64,000 nucleotides of DNA from Hybos culiciformis (taxonomy: Eukaryota > Arthropoda > Insecta > Diptera > Hybotidae). Position 1 is the first letter of the stretch. Each line of letters starts with the position of its first letter. The stretch spans positions 66,151,560 to 66,215,559 of the forward strand of contig OZ023273.1 of assembly GCA_964007475.1 (NCBI GenBank), written 5' to 3'. Of this stretch, positions 48,401-63,400 are shown piece by piece. The translations under genes and the position numbers were made by a program. The notes under the pieces were generated by a model. It searched no databases and was not told the origin of the DNA. It saw only the letters and a program-made list of their open reading frames with translations.

Positions 48401-51400
48401 AAGATATCGGTGGTTTAGTGTTAAATTCTTGTTTTATTTTTCGCTTCTTTATAAGTTCACTAGTTTTTTTTTTAATAATTTAATCGATTATAGAAAGTGA
48501 TTTGATTATCTATGGCGCCAGTATGATAAATAAAATTATGTATCTTGACATAATTAACTAAATATAGTATTTTGTTACAATATTTCCTCGTTATTTTTTC
48601 TTCAAATTTATGCATTTATCAAAAATCCCTGGGGTTTATTTTCATAAAATATATTGTTCAAATTTGATCGAAGTATTCAATAGTTTATTCGTGACTGAAA
48701 AACATAGTTTATGATTTAGTTACCGATTCTCCAAGGCACTATAATTTTTTTCAACAAAAATTTCTCCAAAATACATTTTAAGTATATATACATAATATTA
48801 TAATAGCTGTAGAAACGATCAATTTCAAGTGTTGTTCTTCTTACATAATTTGATAGTTTTTAATTAAATCTAATTATTTGTATAATAATTTTGAATTTTA
48901 TTATTCGTTTATTATGCATTTTAAATTTTGGACATTTTTATTTTCTTATATAAAGTTGTAGTAAAGATTGTTTTAAATTAATATCTACCGTTAATGAAAT
49001 GGTCGAGAGTTTGACAAATGTTTTTAGTAAAACTAACGTAGGGCTTTCTAGTCAAGACTATATACACGATATCCAATTTTGAGTCACAATTGTACTTAAT
49101 TTGGTGAATTAATAAATTGCGTTCATGCGTTTTGCTTATGGGAATGTGGTTTTTCAAAAGGGATTTAAAATTCTCAATATCTTTACAATTTGTGCATTTG
49201 AAAAAAACCAAACCAAAAAAAATGTCTGTGAAAATCATTTTGTTGAAAGTTTAAAATTGAAAATTTTGGATGTAAGAAGACTAAAAAGATTTAAATAAAA
49301 TATCTAAAAAAAACTTTATAAAAATCATGTTTTTTTACAACTGACTTAGTCATCAAAAGTTATAATTAGTTAGTTGTGAAAAACATTATTTTTAATTTAG
49401 TTTTGGATTAAGATTTAAAATAAAATATTAAACTACATATTATATATAAAATTCGTTAAAAATATTTGGGTACTTTTTGTTCAATAAAATTTTTATTAAA
49501 AAAAAATATATTAAGATTCTGTTATTTATCAAAACCACAATTAATAATTACATTTATATGTCGGGAGTGTAAATTATTCTCTTATTAATTATATTGTTAT
49601 TAAAAATTTCTTAATGGGAAAATATTTACATATTGCTCAATTTGTCCTTGACAAGTTTTTTAGCTTATACAATATTGCAATTACAATTATACTATACACT
49701 CGTGATTATTGATTGTAAGCGAATCTTCTTCATCTTCTTTAAAAAATGTAAGAAAAACATTTATAAACTTATATTGAAATAGGAAAAAAACTATTCAACC
49801 ATTTGGAAGGAAAGTGTTCAAATGGAAATAATATTAAGTGCTTGAAAAATAATAAAATTACTTTACAGTTCTTATCTTTATTATTATATGTACAGTACAT
49901 ACATAATTATAAATAATTCTTTAATAATTTTTAAATTACTTTTATGTTATTATGCAAACAAGTTTATTTTGTTTTTAATACTTACATTTGCCTATAAATA
50001 AAATTTCTATGGTTTATTGGAATTAATAAATTTTAGGTTTCAAATTTCGTTTATGATAAAATAACAGCTATTTTATTGAAATATTAAGAGCAAACATGGA
50101 TAATGCAACAATTGAGGAATAACAACATTTTATTTGTGACTTATTTATAATAAAGCTCTTTCCTTATACTTGAATATAAAAGGTTTGGAAAATGATTAAG
50201 AAAGTGCGCTTTGGAGGTCTCTCGAGTTCAAGGTGGCACAATAATAATCTTTGATACATAAGTTTATTCTTCAATAATATTCGTAAATCTCTCCTCTCTC
50301 TTATTAAAAAGATCGACTTATTTTTTGATATAATTTTCCCAGATGATAAAATATCTTTGAACCCATTGTATTCCCTAGTAATCTGATTTTTTTTTTTTTA
50401 ATTCAAAATAAACAAAATTAATAGAAATTTAGTAGAATTTATTTTTGATTAATACGAAACTATTTTAAGATTATTTCCCTAAAATTTGGGTTTTTTTTAT
50501 TTTTAGAATTTTCATTTTAAATAAGTATCATTATTTATTCAAAAAGGAAATGATGAAAACTTTAAATACATTTTTGGTTATTTCGATAAAAATTCGAAAA
50601 TAAATTTTTAATCCAAACCATACACATTCAATAAAATTAATTTTAACAAAATGAAATGTGTCAAATTTAGTTTAGTGAAATTTTTGATAATTATTTAAGA
50701 AATATTTACATAAATCAACACTAATGAACAAAAAAAAAGATTATTCAGCGAATTTATTCTATGCACCGTATATCTCAGTTTATAAACATAAAATTGCGTT
50801 TGGTTGGTTTGACTCAAGTTTCTAAATCATGCCACATTTTTAAAATTTTATATTTTCCCATTTGTTAACATAATACAAACCATTAACGTTTATGGAAGTA
50901 TATTCATATAATGCAATTCGAGTCGAGTCGAGTGAATTAAAATTTTTTAAGTATTTTTGACTTAATCGTACTATAATCTAAGAAATTAGGAATCAGAAAC
51001 AAAAATTACCTGGATAAAGGGTCAAATGCCCAATCGAAGAATCACTGTAGGCTAGTGTTATTTGTTAGAAGTACAAAACAACAAATTTTACATATCGTCA
51101 ACTGAATCAATACTTGTCGTATGTTAAAGAAGAATTCCTTAACATACGACAAGTATTGAATCAGTTGACGATATGACACTTCGACTTGAATTATTAGAAC
51201 TAAATTGAGCTTAATGTGATTTGAGTGTTAACAAATATGTTTTGAGTGCATTAATCTAAAAAAGAAAAAACAAATTTCATAATTTCTAACATAAGCAATT
51301 ATTTTAACTTTAAGTGTCGATCAATGTTTCTAACATTTCGTTGGTATTGCTCTAAAAAATCACATTTGATTTGTTTCTACACTTTTCATGTCTTAGTTCT

Positions 51401-54400
51401 CATTTGATTATCTTTATACATTATTTGAAATTAAATTTAGAACCCTTATTTATTACGATAATAATTACTTTTTAAATTACTACCTAATTGTGATATTTAT
51501 CATGAAATAATATGTTTGTTTAATTATGTACAAGCGTGTAACATTTATTTAGTTGATATAATCAAAAAAATAAATAATAATTAAAAAAATATTGTATTGC
51601 GTATTTAATTGCAGTTAAAACCCGCCTTTAGCTAGCATAATAAATGGAATTAGTGTTTATTATTATAGAATATCATTATTTTATTTGATTTTCCTCATGA
51701 TTTTAATAGCAATTTATCGTATGCATCCAAAACCTAATATTTCTATTTCATTAAATAATTGATATTAAACTAATAATTTCATATAATTCAAACATAAAAA
51801 TTTTATAAATATTCAACAAATAATGAATTTTTTCAATCAAAGATCTAGAACTCTAGACCTTTACTTTACGTGAGGTATCCGATCTAACCTTTTCAATGGA
51901 TATAATTAATAACAATATAATTTCTAAATTTATTTCTTATAAAGTCCAAATTTCTTATTCAAGATTACGTTCCTCTTCATCTTAGAACAAATCATAGAAC
52001 AAATTATGGAATGCACCAGCCTCTTAGTCGAATGTATAGAAATGTAATAGATGTTTCTTTATCCAAAAATATTCAAAAGACTAGACTTTTTAATCTAAAC
52101 AGCTTTAACTAATTTTAAGAATTTTTCTTACGAATAGAATCATAATATTTTTAATTTATAATGAAAGTACATTTTTACTTAGATAATGTATATTTTTGTA
52201 AACTATAGATTTAAGTTTTTTTATAAACTGATTGTATTGAACAGATATGAAATAAAATAAACCTTATTTTATAAAATTTTTGGTTCATTACATAGTTCAG
52301 CCTCGAAAGATTCTTTACTACTTAACAATGTGTAACATATTAAAAATATTTGAGTGTAGATCGCAAAATAATAATATAATATAATTACAAAATTAGAATA
52401 CAAATTTTTTTTATAAATATTCCCATTATACACATACACATGTATTGAGGTAATGATTCACTTCTTGTCTTCAGAATTCATTTACCCACAATTTATTTAA
52501 ATATTTACAAAATTGCTTAATTTAGTTTAATTTGGATTAAAACTTAATGTATGGATGTTTACTAAATCTATTAATTTTAATATTTTTAAATTTTTATCAA
52601 ATAAAGATAAACTGGAAAAGCTGGAAAATTATAGCAATTTTAACGAAAATAGATTTCTTTTTGACAATAATTGGATTGTTACCTTAACTAAAAGAAATTT
52701 CTGATTTTTAAATCATTTGCAATTGTTAAAACAAAAAAAAATATTTAGGTGTTATATTTAATTTTTATTGGGGTCATAAGACACACCGATTGTGACCATA
52801 AGGCTCAACCAAATTTTTGGGCGTTATGGTCCTTTTCAGTGAGTCAGAAAGCCCGTGCGTGTCATAACTTCGGGCTTGGTGAAACCCCACCTTTTATACA
52901 TAGTATTTTATATTTTATATTTTATATTTTGCTAACCCAGTGTACTAAGATAACGTTCATGTTTTAAAATACATTAAATTTAGACAATGATCAAAGTCTA
53001 AGTCTACAGCTCGAGTCTAAATCTACAGCTCGAGCGTTAAAAAAAGCGAAATTTGAAAATTTCGTAATTATTCAATATCTAAATTAATAATGTTTTGTAA
53101 ATTGTCGGCAGAAATTGATTTTCTTTTAAAAAATGCTTATTTTCAAGAACCCACACAAAAAGATACTTAATCTACTTTATGTTGCAAAAAAAAATTATTG
53201 ATTGCAAAGAAACATTTTTGCTGCCTATAAAAGTTAATAATTTTCTAAACTACCGTGTAAGTTCATTCATTATGTGAAGCTTTTTTTTTCTTCTTGTCTA
53301 TTTATTATTCATACTTACAAATGCATTTTTTATTTAATATTTAAAACCACATTATATTAAATATTTCTAATTAAATTGCATATTACAAACGTATATTCAT
53401 ATCATACATTTATCTAGCAATAATTTATAAAAAACATTCTTACAAGCGAAAATTAAGCTAATATCTACCTAAATAATATTTAAGTCGAAGAAAGATATTT
53501 TTTTCGCGAAAAAATATATTACAAAACGGCTAAAAATAAAAAAATAGTACTTCTCATACTTATAAAAATTTGACCTAATTTCGAGAAAAATAATGAAATA
53601 TTAATATTGAAATAGCTAAACCATCAAATAAAAATAATAAAGTCAAACCTTGTTGCCTATAAAAATTTTGTTCTCAATATATTTAGTTTCATTTACCATT
53701 ACCTATAATATTTTATGATAAAAAAATATTTAAAATAATTATTAAATGTATTTTGGAAATAAAAAGAAGTTAAAATACAATATTGAATTGAAAAAAAAAA
53801 ATTACGCATACTTGTAGATGGTATAAGTATAACCATTGAGTAATAATATTTATAAGAGGGACAGAATTCATACAAGTAATTTTTTTCAAAAATTATGACA
53901 ATATTTTGAATGTATTGAGTAAAATTTTTTAACTCAAATGTGTTTATTCTTAATTTTATTATTTTTATTATTGTATTTAGAATAAACACATTTGAGTATG
54001 AAATTTTTATTCAATACATTGAAAATATTGTCATCATTTTTGAGTTATTTGAAAAAAAAATTTTGAAATTTACTTGTATGAATTCTGACCCTCTTATAAA
54101 TATTATTACTCTATGGTATAACATACGTTCGTTGCTCGTTGCATTAAAACTCTTATACTCAAAGGATATTTGTCGTATAACGAGGTGCTTTGGGGATCTG
54201 AAGACTCCTCATTGTAAGTAACTCATTGTTAGGCCAACTTTATACTGCCAAAACCTTATTACTCGCACCTTGATATTGTGCAACTTATAAGGCTCAGTTT
54301 AATTTCAATTCTTTATAATATTATAATATTAATAATAAAAAGACCTCAAGAACAGTATTTTGATAACATCAATAATAACTCAAACTTCTTAAATTCTATA

Positions 54401-57400
54401 TAAAAAAACCATGTTTTTTGACTTAATGAATACTTCTTGTAAACCAACGATTTTTTTCAGGGACTACAAAATCTCACCTTTCCAACTTCAATATTTCGGC
54501 AAAAGTAGCCATGATTCTCCGCTTTAATTAATCACACTTCCAATCAAGTGCTTAGATAACGGGAGGTATAGAAGCCAATTCCACTGTCATTAGTGATAGC
54601 TTAATTTTTTTTTTAAAGGGTACCCTATGTAATAAAATTAATTAAGTAATTTACTTATTATCTATCCAAATTACTTCAGATGGGAACATCAAACCAGCCA
54701 GATTCAACAGAGGCAAATAACACAAAATCATGTATAATCAGTTGGTTCCCGTTACATAATATATGAACCTCCTACATACTATATCATATAATTCATAAAA
54801 AAATCTTTAGTAAAAATCTACGAATTTACTATTTCAATTGAAGATATTTTACGCAATATGGGACTAAAATAAAATTATGCTAAAATAAGTTTAAGTATTT
54901 TATAGAAATGATTTTGAAATTTTTAAATTAGCTAGTCTAAAAAAAATTTATATTTTTTTTATAATCTAATTGGTTGCAAATTATATTTTATAATTTTCTT
55001 TTAATTAAAAATACATAATTTTTGTAATTAACACAATTTTTGTTATATTAGAACTGTAGAGTATAAAGAACATTAAATATTCTTCCTGGCTGATTGTTGG
55101 AAAGGCGAGATTTTTCAAATATAAACATAAACATAAACAATGATAAAAAAAAATAAAAAACATTTAAATTTTTGTTTGCCAATAAATTTAAGAAAAATAA
55201 ATCATTAATTTTTTATTATTTTTTTTTAATTCTTTTATACTTAAAAGAAAAGTGATTTTTGCAAATAATGCCTTATTCACTTTCTAAGTAAGTACTTGAT
55301 TGCAAAGGCAATTTTCTTTAGGTATTCAACTTTAAAGTGATTACTGACGAGTGACGACATAAAATTAAAAAAAAAAGTTTCTATCTTTGAATAACAACTC
55401 AATTTTTATTACTTGTATAAAAATAATGCTTAAAACTAAATTTAATAATCTTATTTTTTATTTTGTTCAAAATTGCAATAATTCGTCAGTTAACTTTTTT
55501 TTTTTTAATAAATAATACCTACAAACATTTTTGGCTTTTTGTATCTCTAAAAAATATTTCAAAAAGTAATTGATAATTTTCAACTCTTTTAATTTAAGAC
55601 AAAAATTTCGAGATTATGTTATAGCCAATCAATGTTTTGTCTCCGATAATTTGTGTATAAGTATCTTAGTTTAAATTCTAGGTTATTGTATTTTCCAACA
55701 AGAAGATAATTTTTATTTGATTTTGTTTTGTTTGAAATATTGGAGAATAGTCTAGAAAAAATATTAACGTGAATTAGTTAAGACATAGGTATCAGCAGCA
55801 AAACTTTTTCTTTAATTCTTATCACTTTTTACACTATAATCAGATTTTATACAATGTGATGTAAATGTAATAATAATGTTATATGAAAAACCTAGCTCTA
55901 TTTTGCTCTACTTGGGAAAGTAAAAAATTATTACATTTTACAACTATAGCTAATAATGTTATGAATTTTGTTGATACGGTGTATAAAATATTAAATTGCT
56001 TAAATACATAAATGTGAATAAATTTTTTTTTCTTAGACAAAATAGAATAATTGAAGAGAATATTTATTAATTGCAATATACATTATGTATTTATATAAAA
56101 TTATATCACAAATACTATATGTGCGGAAGTCAACGCATTTGGTCAATGAACTTTGATGTCTATGGCACTATATACATATATTTTGTTCATGCGGTGAAAT
56201 TTAATTTAAAAAATAAAAAAAAACAAATAAATAATAGAAAATTATAAAATTCAATGCTCTGTATACAAACATATTATACGTATTTTGTACACATCAATTC
56301 TAAATATTTTTCACATTAATTCGAAATTTTTTGAATACATTTTTACTATGTTTGACCCAGAAATTTTATTTTCTAACTTAATATCACTGATATGCTTCCT
56401 ACAAAATAAGTATTTATTTACTTTGTTTATGTACAATAGCAAACAATATGTGTTGGAGAAAGATCACTATGAATTGTTAGAATATATATATAACTGAAAA
56501 TTTAAGCATATTCATAGCCATAAATATTATGATTTAGAAAACCAGTAGCATTTTAAATGTTTATTCCTTGGGATTTCTGTATCAGCAAGAACTTAAATTT
56601 TTGGTTATATTATTATTAAAAACAAAAATTTTAAAATATTTTATTTAAAAAAGTGATAAAATCGGGACTTTATGTGAACTTTTTACAAAATTAATACATT
56701 ATGTCCTTTATTTGTTAAATTTATTAATTATTCAATTTTAACTTTCCGAATAAATGAATGGAATAATAATAATTAATAAAATAATTTATCTCCTTGCAGA
56801 CACGTCAAACGGATGAAAATGATAATTTTGGTGAAAATGTTTGGTTAATTCATCGAGGAGGATTCACTGCTTCTAAGCGCTTACTCTCTATAAATAATGG
56901 TGACGATAGTGCCAGTGTAAATAATGATTGTAAAATAATCAGAATACAGTTATTGCATAATGGAGAAGAAATGACTGTTGATGAAGACGATATTGAAAAG
57001 ACGAATCCATCATCATTGGATCTAGTTGAAGATATTTGTCAGCTTAAGCATTTAAATGAACCTTCCGTTCTTCATGTCCTACGACAGCGGTTCGCTAGTA
57101 ATTTAATTCACACCAGGGCTGGACCAATTTTATGTGTTGTGAATCCAATGGCACCATTGTCTTTATATTCAGAAAAGGTACTATATAATATATTTATGTG
57201 TCTATAATAACTAGGGTTGTGATTTTTAGGTAATTACCTTTTTTCAGTCGTGCGTAATAACAGATTTTTATTAAAATATCTCCACGTTTCGAAAAATTTG
57301 CTGTAATTTGAGCCCAATATGTTAGAGACTTTTTCTACCTATTTCATGTTTTAGCGACTATTTCGACTTTTTTGACTTTTACTGACTTTTTTAAACATTT

Positions 57401-60400
57401 TCGACTTTTTTAGGAACTATTTTACCAATTTTGTTCTTACATTAAAGGCCGTCATAATGAAAAACATGGATTTTTCAATTTTGAAAAAAATTTCAAACAT
57501 GATATCTGGCAGAAGAATGATATTTGCGAGCAATATAAAGTTCAGGAAATAATTCCTTTTAAGTATGCCCCTATTACTTCGACAGAAGTTGAAAGATCAT
57601 TTTCTATACATAAAAATCTTTTCAGATCTAACCGACAAAAATTTGAATTCGAAAATTTACGAAAGCATTTTGTAATTTATTGCAATAAATCAATCAATAA
57701 TTAATAAACTCGTTTTTACATTTTTATTTCAAAATCCATGTTCATTTTTTAAGTTTTTTGTGCAATGAAATTTATATTTTTTTTTAACTTTTAAATGAAA
57801 TTGCTATATTAATATATTCGCACAATAAATAATATGAAAATCCAAAATTATTATCTTTTTTATCATTCGTAGATTTGAAATTTTTGTATCAAAATCTAAA
57901 TTTCTGTAAATTTTTTGGAAATTTTTTTTAACTATTTTTTTTAACTATTTTTTTAGCGACTTTTTTAGTGTCTTTTTTAGCGATTTTTTTTTGTTTTTTT
58001 AGGAACTTTTTAGGTGCCTAAACAAGGTTTTTAAGGAACTAAAATTCACAAGCCTAATAATAACATACTTAATTACATTCATTTTTTTATGTATACAGAT
58101 ACGCACATGTACAACATAATAATTATTTTATCTTGATTAGTTAAAATAAGTACAACCAGAATTCTATATTTGTCAATTCCCGCTATATCTATTTAAATCA
58201 AGTGTGTCATCCAGCACCTTTATTCTTCATTTGTTTTCGTTACCAATATTCTGTTCTTAATATTTGTTATACTATTTGTACATTACAAAAGTAAATGTTT
58301 TAAAATCAATGTTTAATTTACCTAATTAACCGATAAAAAATTAACAATGCTAAAAATAAAGAGATTGTTAAAAGTAAAGCCAAAAAATTTATCCAGATAG
58401 TGTTATATTTACCTATGTTTATTTACACACTTTTTTTTTCTGTTTGAATTTGCTAAGTAAACTAATAACTTGATAATTGGTATTGTTTTTATTAAAAACC
58501 TATTCACAATAAATTTATGTTGAGAGTTGTGGGAACTGCAAACACAACAGAGAAAAAAAAAATTGTAATTATAATTTTCTTTTAATTAATGTGAACGAAA
58601 AAAACAGTTCTTATATTTTAAAGAAAGTTATTTGAAAAATATTTTGAGTGCATTGTTCAATGTTGGCCTCTTTTTTTTGTAAATATGCTGGTCATATAAG
58701 AGTTATCCAAATTAATCGCAATCTAAACTTAAAATTTCCAAAAATAAACTAAATACTTCTTCCCATAATTTTTAAAACTTTTCTTTTTAATTAATCTAAA
58801 CAAGTTTTCTTTAATAAATTCTATTTTGCTTAAAATTTTTAAATACCTTTTATCTCTTTAATCTGTCATTTCAAAAAATCATCCTAAAACATTTTCAAAA
58901 ATTTATTAACTTATTTTAGAAAAAAAAAATAGATTTATTATCATTGCATATTTTCAGGCAAAAACAGTTCATAAAGAAATAAAACATTTAATTTATATTA
59001 GTACATATAATATAATTTCTTCCTATGTATGCTTAGGTGCTTCATAAACTCAATTTGTATGTTCACTCCATCAAATAATACAAATAATCAAATATAGTAA
59101 TTAAGGTTTCCTTTCTGATTCTGATAAAAATACCTTCATTATTTATGATTATAAGAAAATGGTTTAACAAAAAAAATAAAATAAATTTAAACAATAATAA
59201 AACATTTATTTAATAATAAGATAAAGTGATTTAACCTAGGTTTTGTTGTTGGTATAACGAACAAAAGCATAAACCCAAAAAATATGTAAATAATCTGGAT
59301 AATTTAACCAAGCGCTAAATCAACAATCAATTGATTCTAAATCAGTATCAATAGCAAAAAAAAAATGTTGTGGTTTTATTCATACATTTATTAACCAGTA
59401 ACGCAGTAACCAATAATCATAATCTAAGCATTTATGTTGAAAATGGGTTTTAATAAATATATAAAATATATAATGTATATAAATATATAATGTACTTTGG
59501 GCATAGAACATAATTTAATGAAAATTTTTTTTTCAAATTTATTCAATAATAAGATTCTTTTACCAGCAAAGTTGAAAAGTTCAGAGTATGGAAATTATCT
59601 TTGTATTTGATATAAATTCTAAGCTTTATCTTGATTTTATTTTTTATGCTACCATTTTAGTGTCTTTTAAAATAATTATTAGACAAGTTTGTTATGGATT
59701 CTTTTAAATATGAATTTTCTATAAAATGCCCTCAAAAATTGTTAATTTTTAGTTTTAATGTATCATAATTTTATTTTCTGGATCTGTGTTTGTGGATAAG
59801 AAAACATTTTCAAAAAACACAATCTTTAATTTGAATTTTTTTTACAGGTTGTATCAATGTTTCGAGGCTGTAAGAGTGAAGATATGCCACCACATATATA
59901 CTCATTAGTATGTATATTAAATTAAATAAAAAAAAAATCATTTAATAAACAATTTAATTTATTATAGGCTCAAACATCTTATCGTACCATGTTAGAAACT
60001 CGAAGAGATCAAAGTTTAATATTCATGGGGCGTTCTGGATCTGGGAAAACTACAAGCTTTAAACATGCTTTATACTACTTAGCTTTAGCTGCGGGTGAGA
60101 GCAAATGGGTTTTATTTCTTTAATAGCAATATAATCTGTCACTTGTACTATAAAAAAAATTTAAGTTCATGTTTAATTCGTTCCAAGGATTTACATTCTT
60201 GAATGAAAAGGTTACATATTACATTCAACTTATTAATCGTACATCCATAATAAACACAATACAGCTTAATCATTAAAAAAATAGCATTATTGATAAAATG
60301 ATTAATAGAAGTTAGGATACTTAATAAATTTTTAGTCATTAAAATCTTTCAGATTTAATTTTTTTTTTGCTGTATGTAATCGTAATTTTTAAGGAGTTTA

Positions 60401-63400
60401 GATACCGAAAAGAAATACTCAATAGGTTTTCAATGATTTTTTTCCTCTTAATAATATTAAAAAAAATAGATTAAAATGATATAAATAATAAAAATAAATA
60501 TTAAAATTAATAATTATATAGAATTAAAAAAAAAATATATTCTTATAAACAAAAGTTATATATTCTTATAAACCAAAGTTATTCAGCTCCTGGTCAGGAA
60601 TGCAATGTAGGCCAATAAAAATAAAACGAAGACATAATAAATAAAATTATTTTTAGGTTCAGTTAATAAGTTGTTAACTGCTGAAAAAGTAAATGCCATA
60701 AATACAATTTTGGAATCATTTGGTAACACAAAAACAGGTTTAAATTCCAATGCAACTAGATTTACACAAATTTTAAGCTTAGACTTTGATCATAGTGGAC
60801 AAATAGCTTCAGCTTCAATTCAAGTAAGTTTTGAATTTGAAAGTGCAAGTTAGTTCGAAACCAAAAAAATTTCTTTATGATTTCGATTTTTTTTATAATT
60901 ATTTTAGGTACTTTTATTAGAAAGATCTCGAGCAGGTAGAAGAAATATAAACGACCATAGTTTCCATATTTTGACTCGCTTATTAGCCGGGGCGGAAGGA
61001 TTTCTTCAAAAAGAATTACATCTAGATAATATATCACCAGAAGATAATAATCCATTTGTGTCATTATCACAAAAATTAGAAGATCGACATAAAGCTGCTG
61101 CTGAATTTGTGAGAGTAATTCAAGCGTTTGAAACATTAAACATTGATGGTGGAGCTGTTCGTGGGATTTGGAGTATTTTAGCAGCAATTTATCATTTAGG
61201 AATTGCTGGAGTTTCAAAACGTTAGTTAAGCCATAAAATAATATTTTGATTTATGACATACATTTTTTATTTACTACCAAGAAAATGTGCAAAAAACTGG
61301 AATTGAAAAGCCAAGTAAACTTAAGTAGCATAATTAATGAAGACTAAAGAAAAAAATTTAAGTACTGGAAAGTTTGGAAAAATAAAAAAACTTAATCCAT
61401 TCATTAGATTTGATAATTAAATTAAATAAATTTCAAAAAAATTTAACTTTTTGTATCTATCTATATACAAAATTGAATGTATGTGTGTTTGTTAGTGATT
61501 TATAGACTCCCAAACGGTGAAATTTTGTAGGTAATGGTTTTTGGGTGTGGCAAGTGTCATAGGGTACATACCTTATCAAATCCAATTGCTCGAGAAAACC
61601 TGCAAACCTGGGCGCCCGAGAAAACCGGAAGAAATAACGGAAATTCTAACGATAACGAAACTTTGAACTGAAAATCGGGAAAAATATAATATATTTCTCG
61701 ATAGCTACTCATCCACGAAAAAACCGTGAGACAGGCATATATAAAACACATATAAAAGACAGGCATATATAAAACACATATAAAATAAATAATAATTTTT
61801 GTTTTATGTTATAATTTCTAATATTTTTCGTTATAATTTCTATAAATTCGCTGCATAATTAAATTCTTTCTCCGGTTTTAGTTGGAACAGGTCCTACAAC
61901 ACGAATCCAATTTGGTAATCCTTCTTCTGCACGAAAAGCTGCTACACTTTTAGGCGTTTCCTTAGAAGATTTGTTAGCTGCTGCATTTTCCACATCAACA
62001 CCAGGTAGTTCAAGTCCTGCAAGATCACCTACAGAAACACCTGAATCGGCATGGGAAAGTCTAGAAGGTTTAGTTATTGGATTATATACAGAGGCAATGG
62101 CAGCTGTTATTGCATTAATAAATAAAGCAATTTGTACCTCAGCTCATACAATAGCATCAATTTTATTGATTGACACACCAGGCTTCCAAAATCCAGCGAG
62201 CTCTGGAGTTCAAGTGCCCGCTACATTGACTGATTTAAGACATAATTATTTACAAGAAAGATTGCAATTATTATTCCATCATATGACATTAGTTGCACCA
62301 AGAGATCGTTATGCTCAAGAATTGGTAGAAATTGATACTGAAAGTTTGTCCGAAACACATCCTGGACCATTAGTTTCACTGATTGACAAAGCACCACAAA
62401 ATCACGTAGTACGAACTTCGCAAAGGGACTTAAGAGAACAAGACAGGAGAGGTTTATTATGGTAGGATATGATTTTTTTCTTGTGTTTTCAATGAAAAAT
62501 TTAACGTATTCTTATATTTTTGCAATTCTTGGAAAATATATACCTTAACTGAAAGTCGGGCGTAAATAGCTTGCATAATTTTAGTTAAACAAATTTCAAT
62601 AGTATCCAAAATTATTTAATGAAATTATAACTTTTATTTTATTTAACTAAGGCTCCTTGATGAAGAAGCAATGTATCCTAATTCCAATGATGATACATTT
62701 TTAGAGAGGTTGTTTTCACATTATGGTGATCGGGAACATCATTCACTACTGAGAAAAGCAGCCGGAATAAAACAATTTATTCTTCAGCATTTGCAAGGTA
62801 CAAATCCTGTACTGTATTCAGCAAATGGCTGGTTGAAGGCAAGTCGTGAACATCCGGCAATCAGAAACGCATCTACTTTATTACAAGATAGCTCAAAAGA
62901 TGAAATTAATCGGTTGTACGTAGGATCTTTAACACGAGGCAGTGGAATTGTGTTTTGTGGATCAATTGTGGGTCTTGAAGGAACTCAGTCATTACGGAGA
63001 GTTTCTAGCATTCGGCGTTCTTTTACTTCTGCTGGAGTTAAAAGAAATTCAATAATGTTACAAGTAAAATTCACCGTTGATGGCATAATTGACACTTTAC
63101 GCAGAACAGGAACACATTTTGTTCATTGTTATATTTTACAACATAATGCCGGCACACATTCCATGGTTTCTCCCAATACTTCATTACAAGGTAATGAAGA
63201 AATGGTCAATATGCCTTTGCTTAGAAGTCAGGTATGAAACATTTAAAAAACACATAAACTAATAAACGAAACAAATGTGTAAAAAAAATATTACAGCTTC
63301 GAGGATCGCAACTTTTAGAAGCTGCCCGTCTCCATCGTTTTGGATTCCCAGAATCAGTTCCTTTAAATGAGTTTATTCGACGTTTTGGATTTTTGGGCGA

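Larger units (their letters stand above)
25256..56799 (+). other. myosin XVIII long intron (31.5 kb) containing the alternative first exon
   Basis: The intron has donor GTAAGT at 25256 and acceptor ctccttgcAG ending at 56799. It holds two hAT-type MITEs (27203-27627 and 29887-30597), a minisatellite, MITE copy 2, a satellite-armed fold-back, the alternative first exon at 44980-45870, a SINE-like unit, a hairpin and a palindromic element. The stretches 25256-27100, 32400-43140 and 45871-51090 show AT-rich sequence without recognisable repeats or coding. Confidence 0.8.
57178..59847 (+). other. myosin XVIII intron after the first motor exon (2.7 kb)
   Basis: The first third is occupied by a hAT element (57212-58056) that begins 34 bases after the exon. 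The rest is AT-rich, with nothing recognisable. Confidence 0.85.

Noticed and set aside
52749..52967. 72-codon frame over a GC-richer patch
   Set aside because: The patch has a small hairpin and looks like repeat DNA; no protein family was recognised.
53699..54221. Two open frames of 96 and 93 codons on opposite strands
   Set aside because: They are mirror products of the fold-back at 53828-54124 and share the same peptide pieces.
54469..55115. Inverted pair AAAATCTCACCTTTCCAAC / GTTGGAAAGGCGAGATTTT as MITE ends
   Set aside because: Similarity covers only about 19 bases, the bases outside do not match, and no target duplication is seen. Left as a note in the intron entry.
60762..61217. 151-codon open frame on the minus strand
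   Set aside because: It runs antisense across two confident myosin motor exons and their intron; a shadow.
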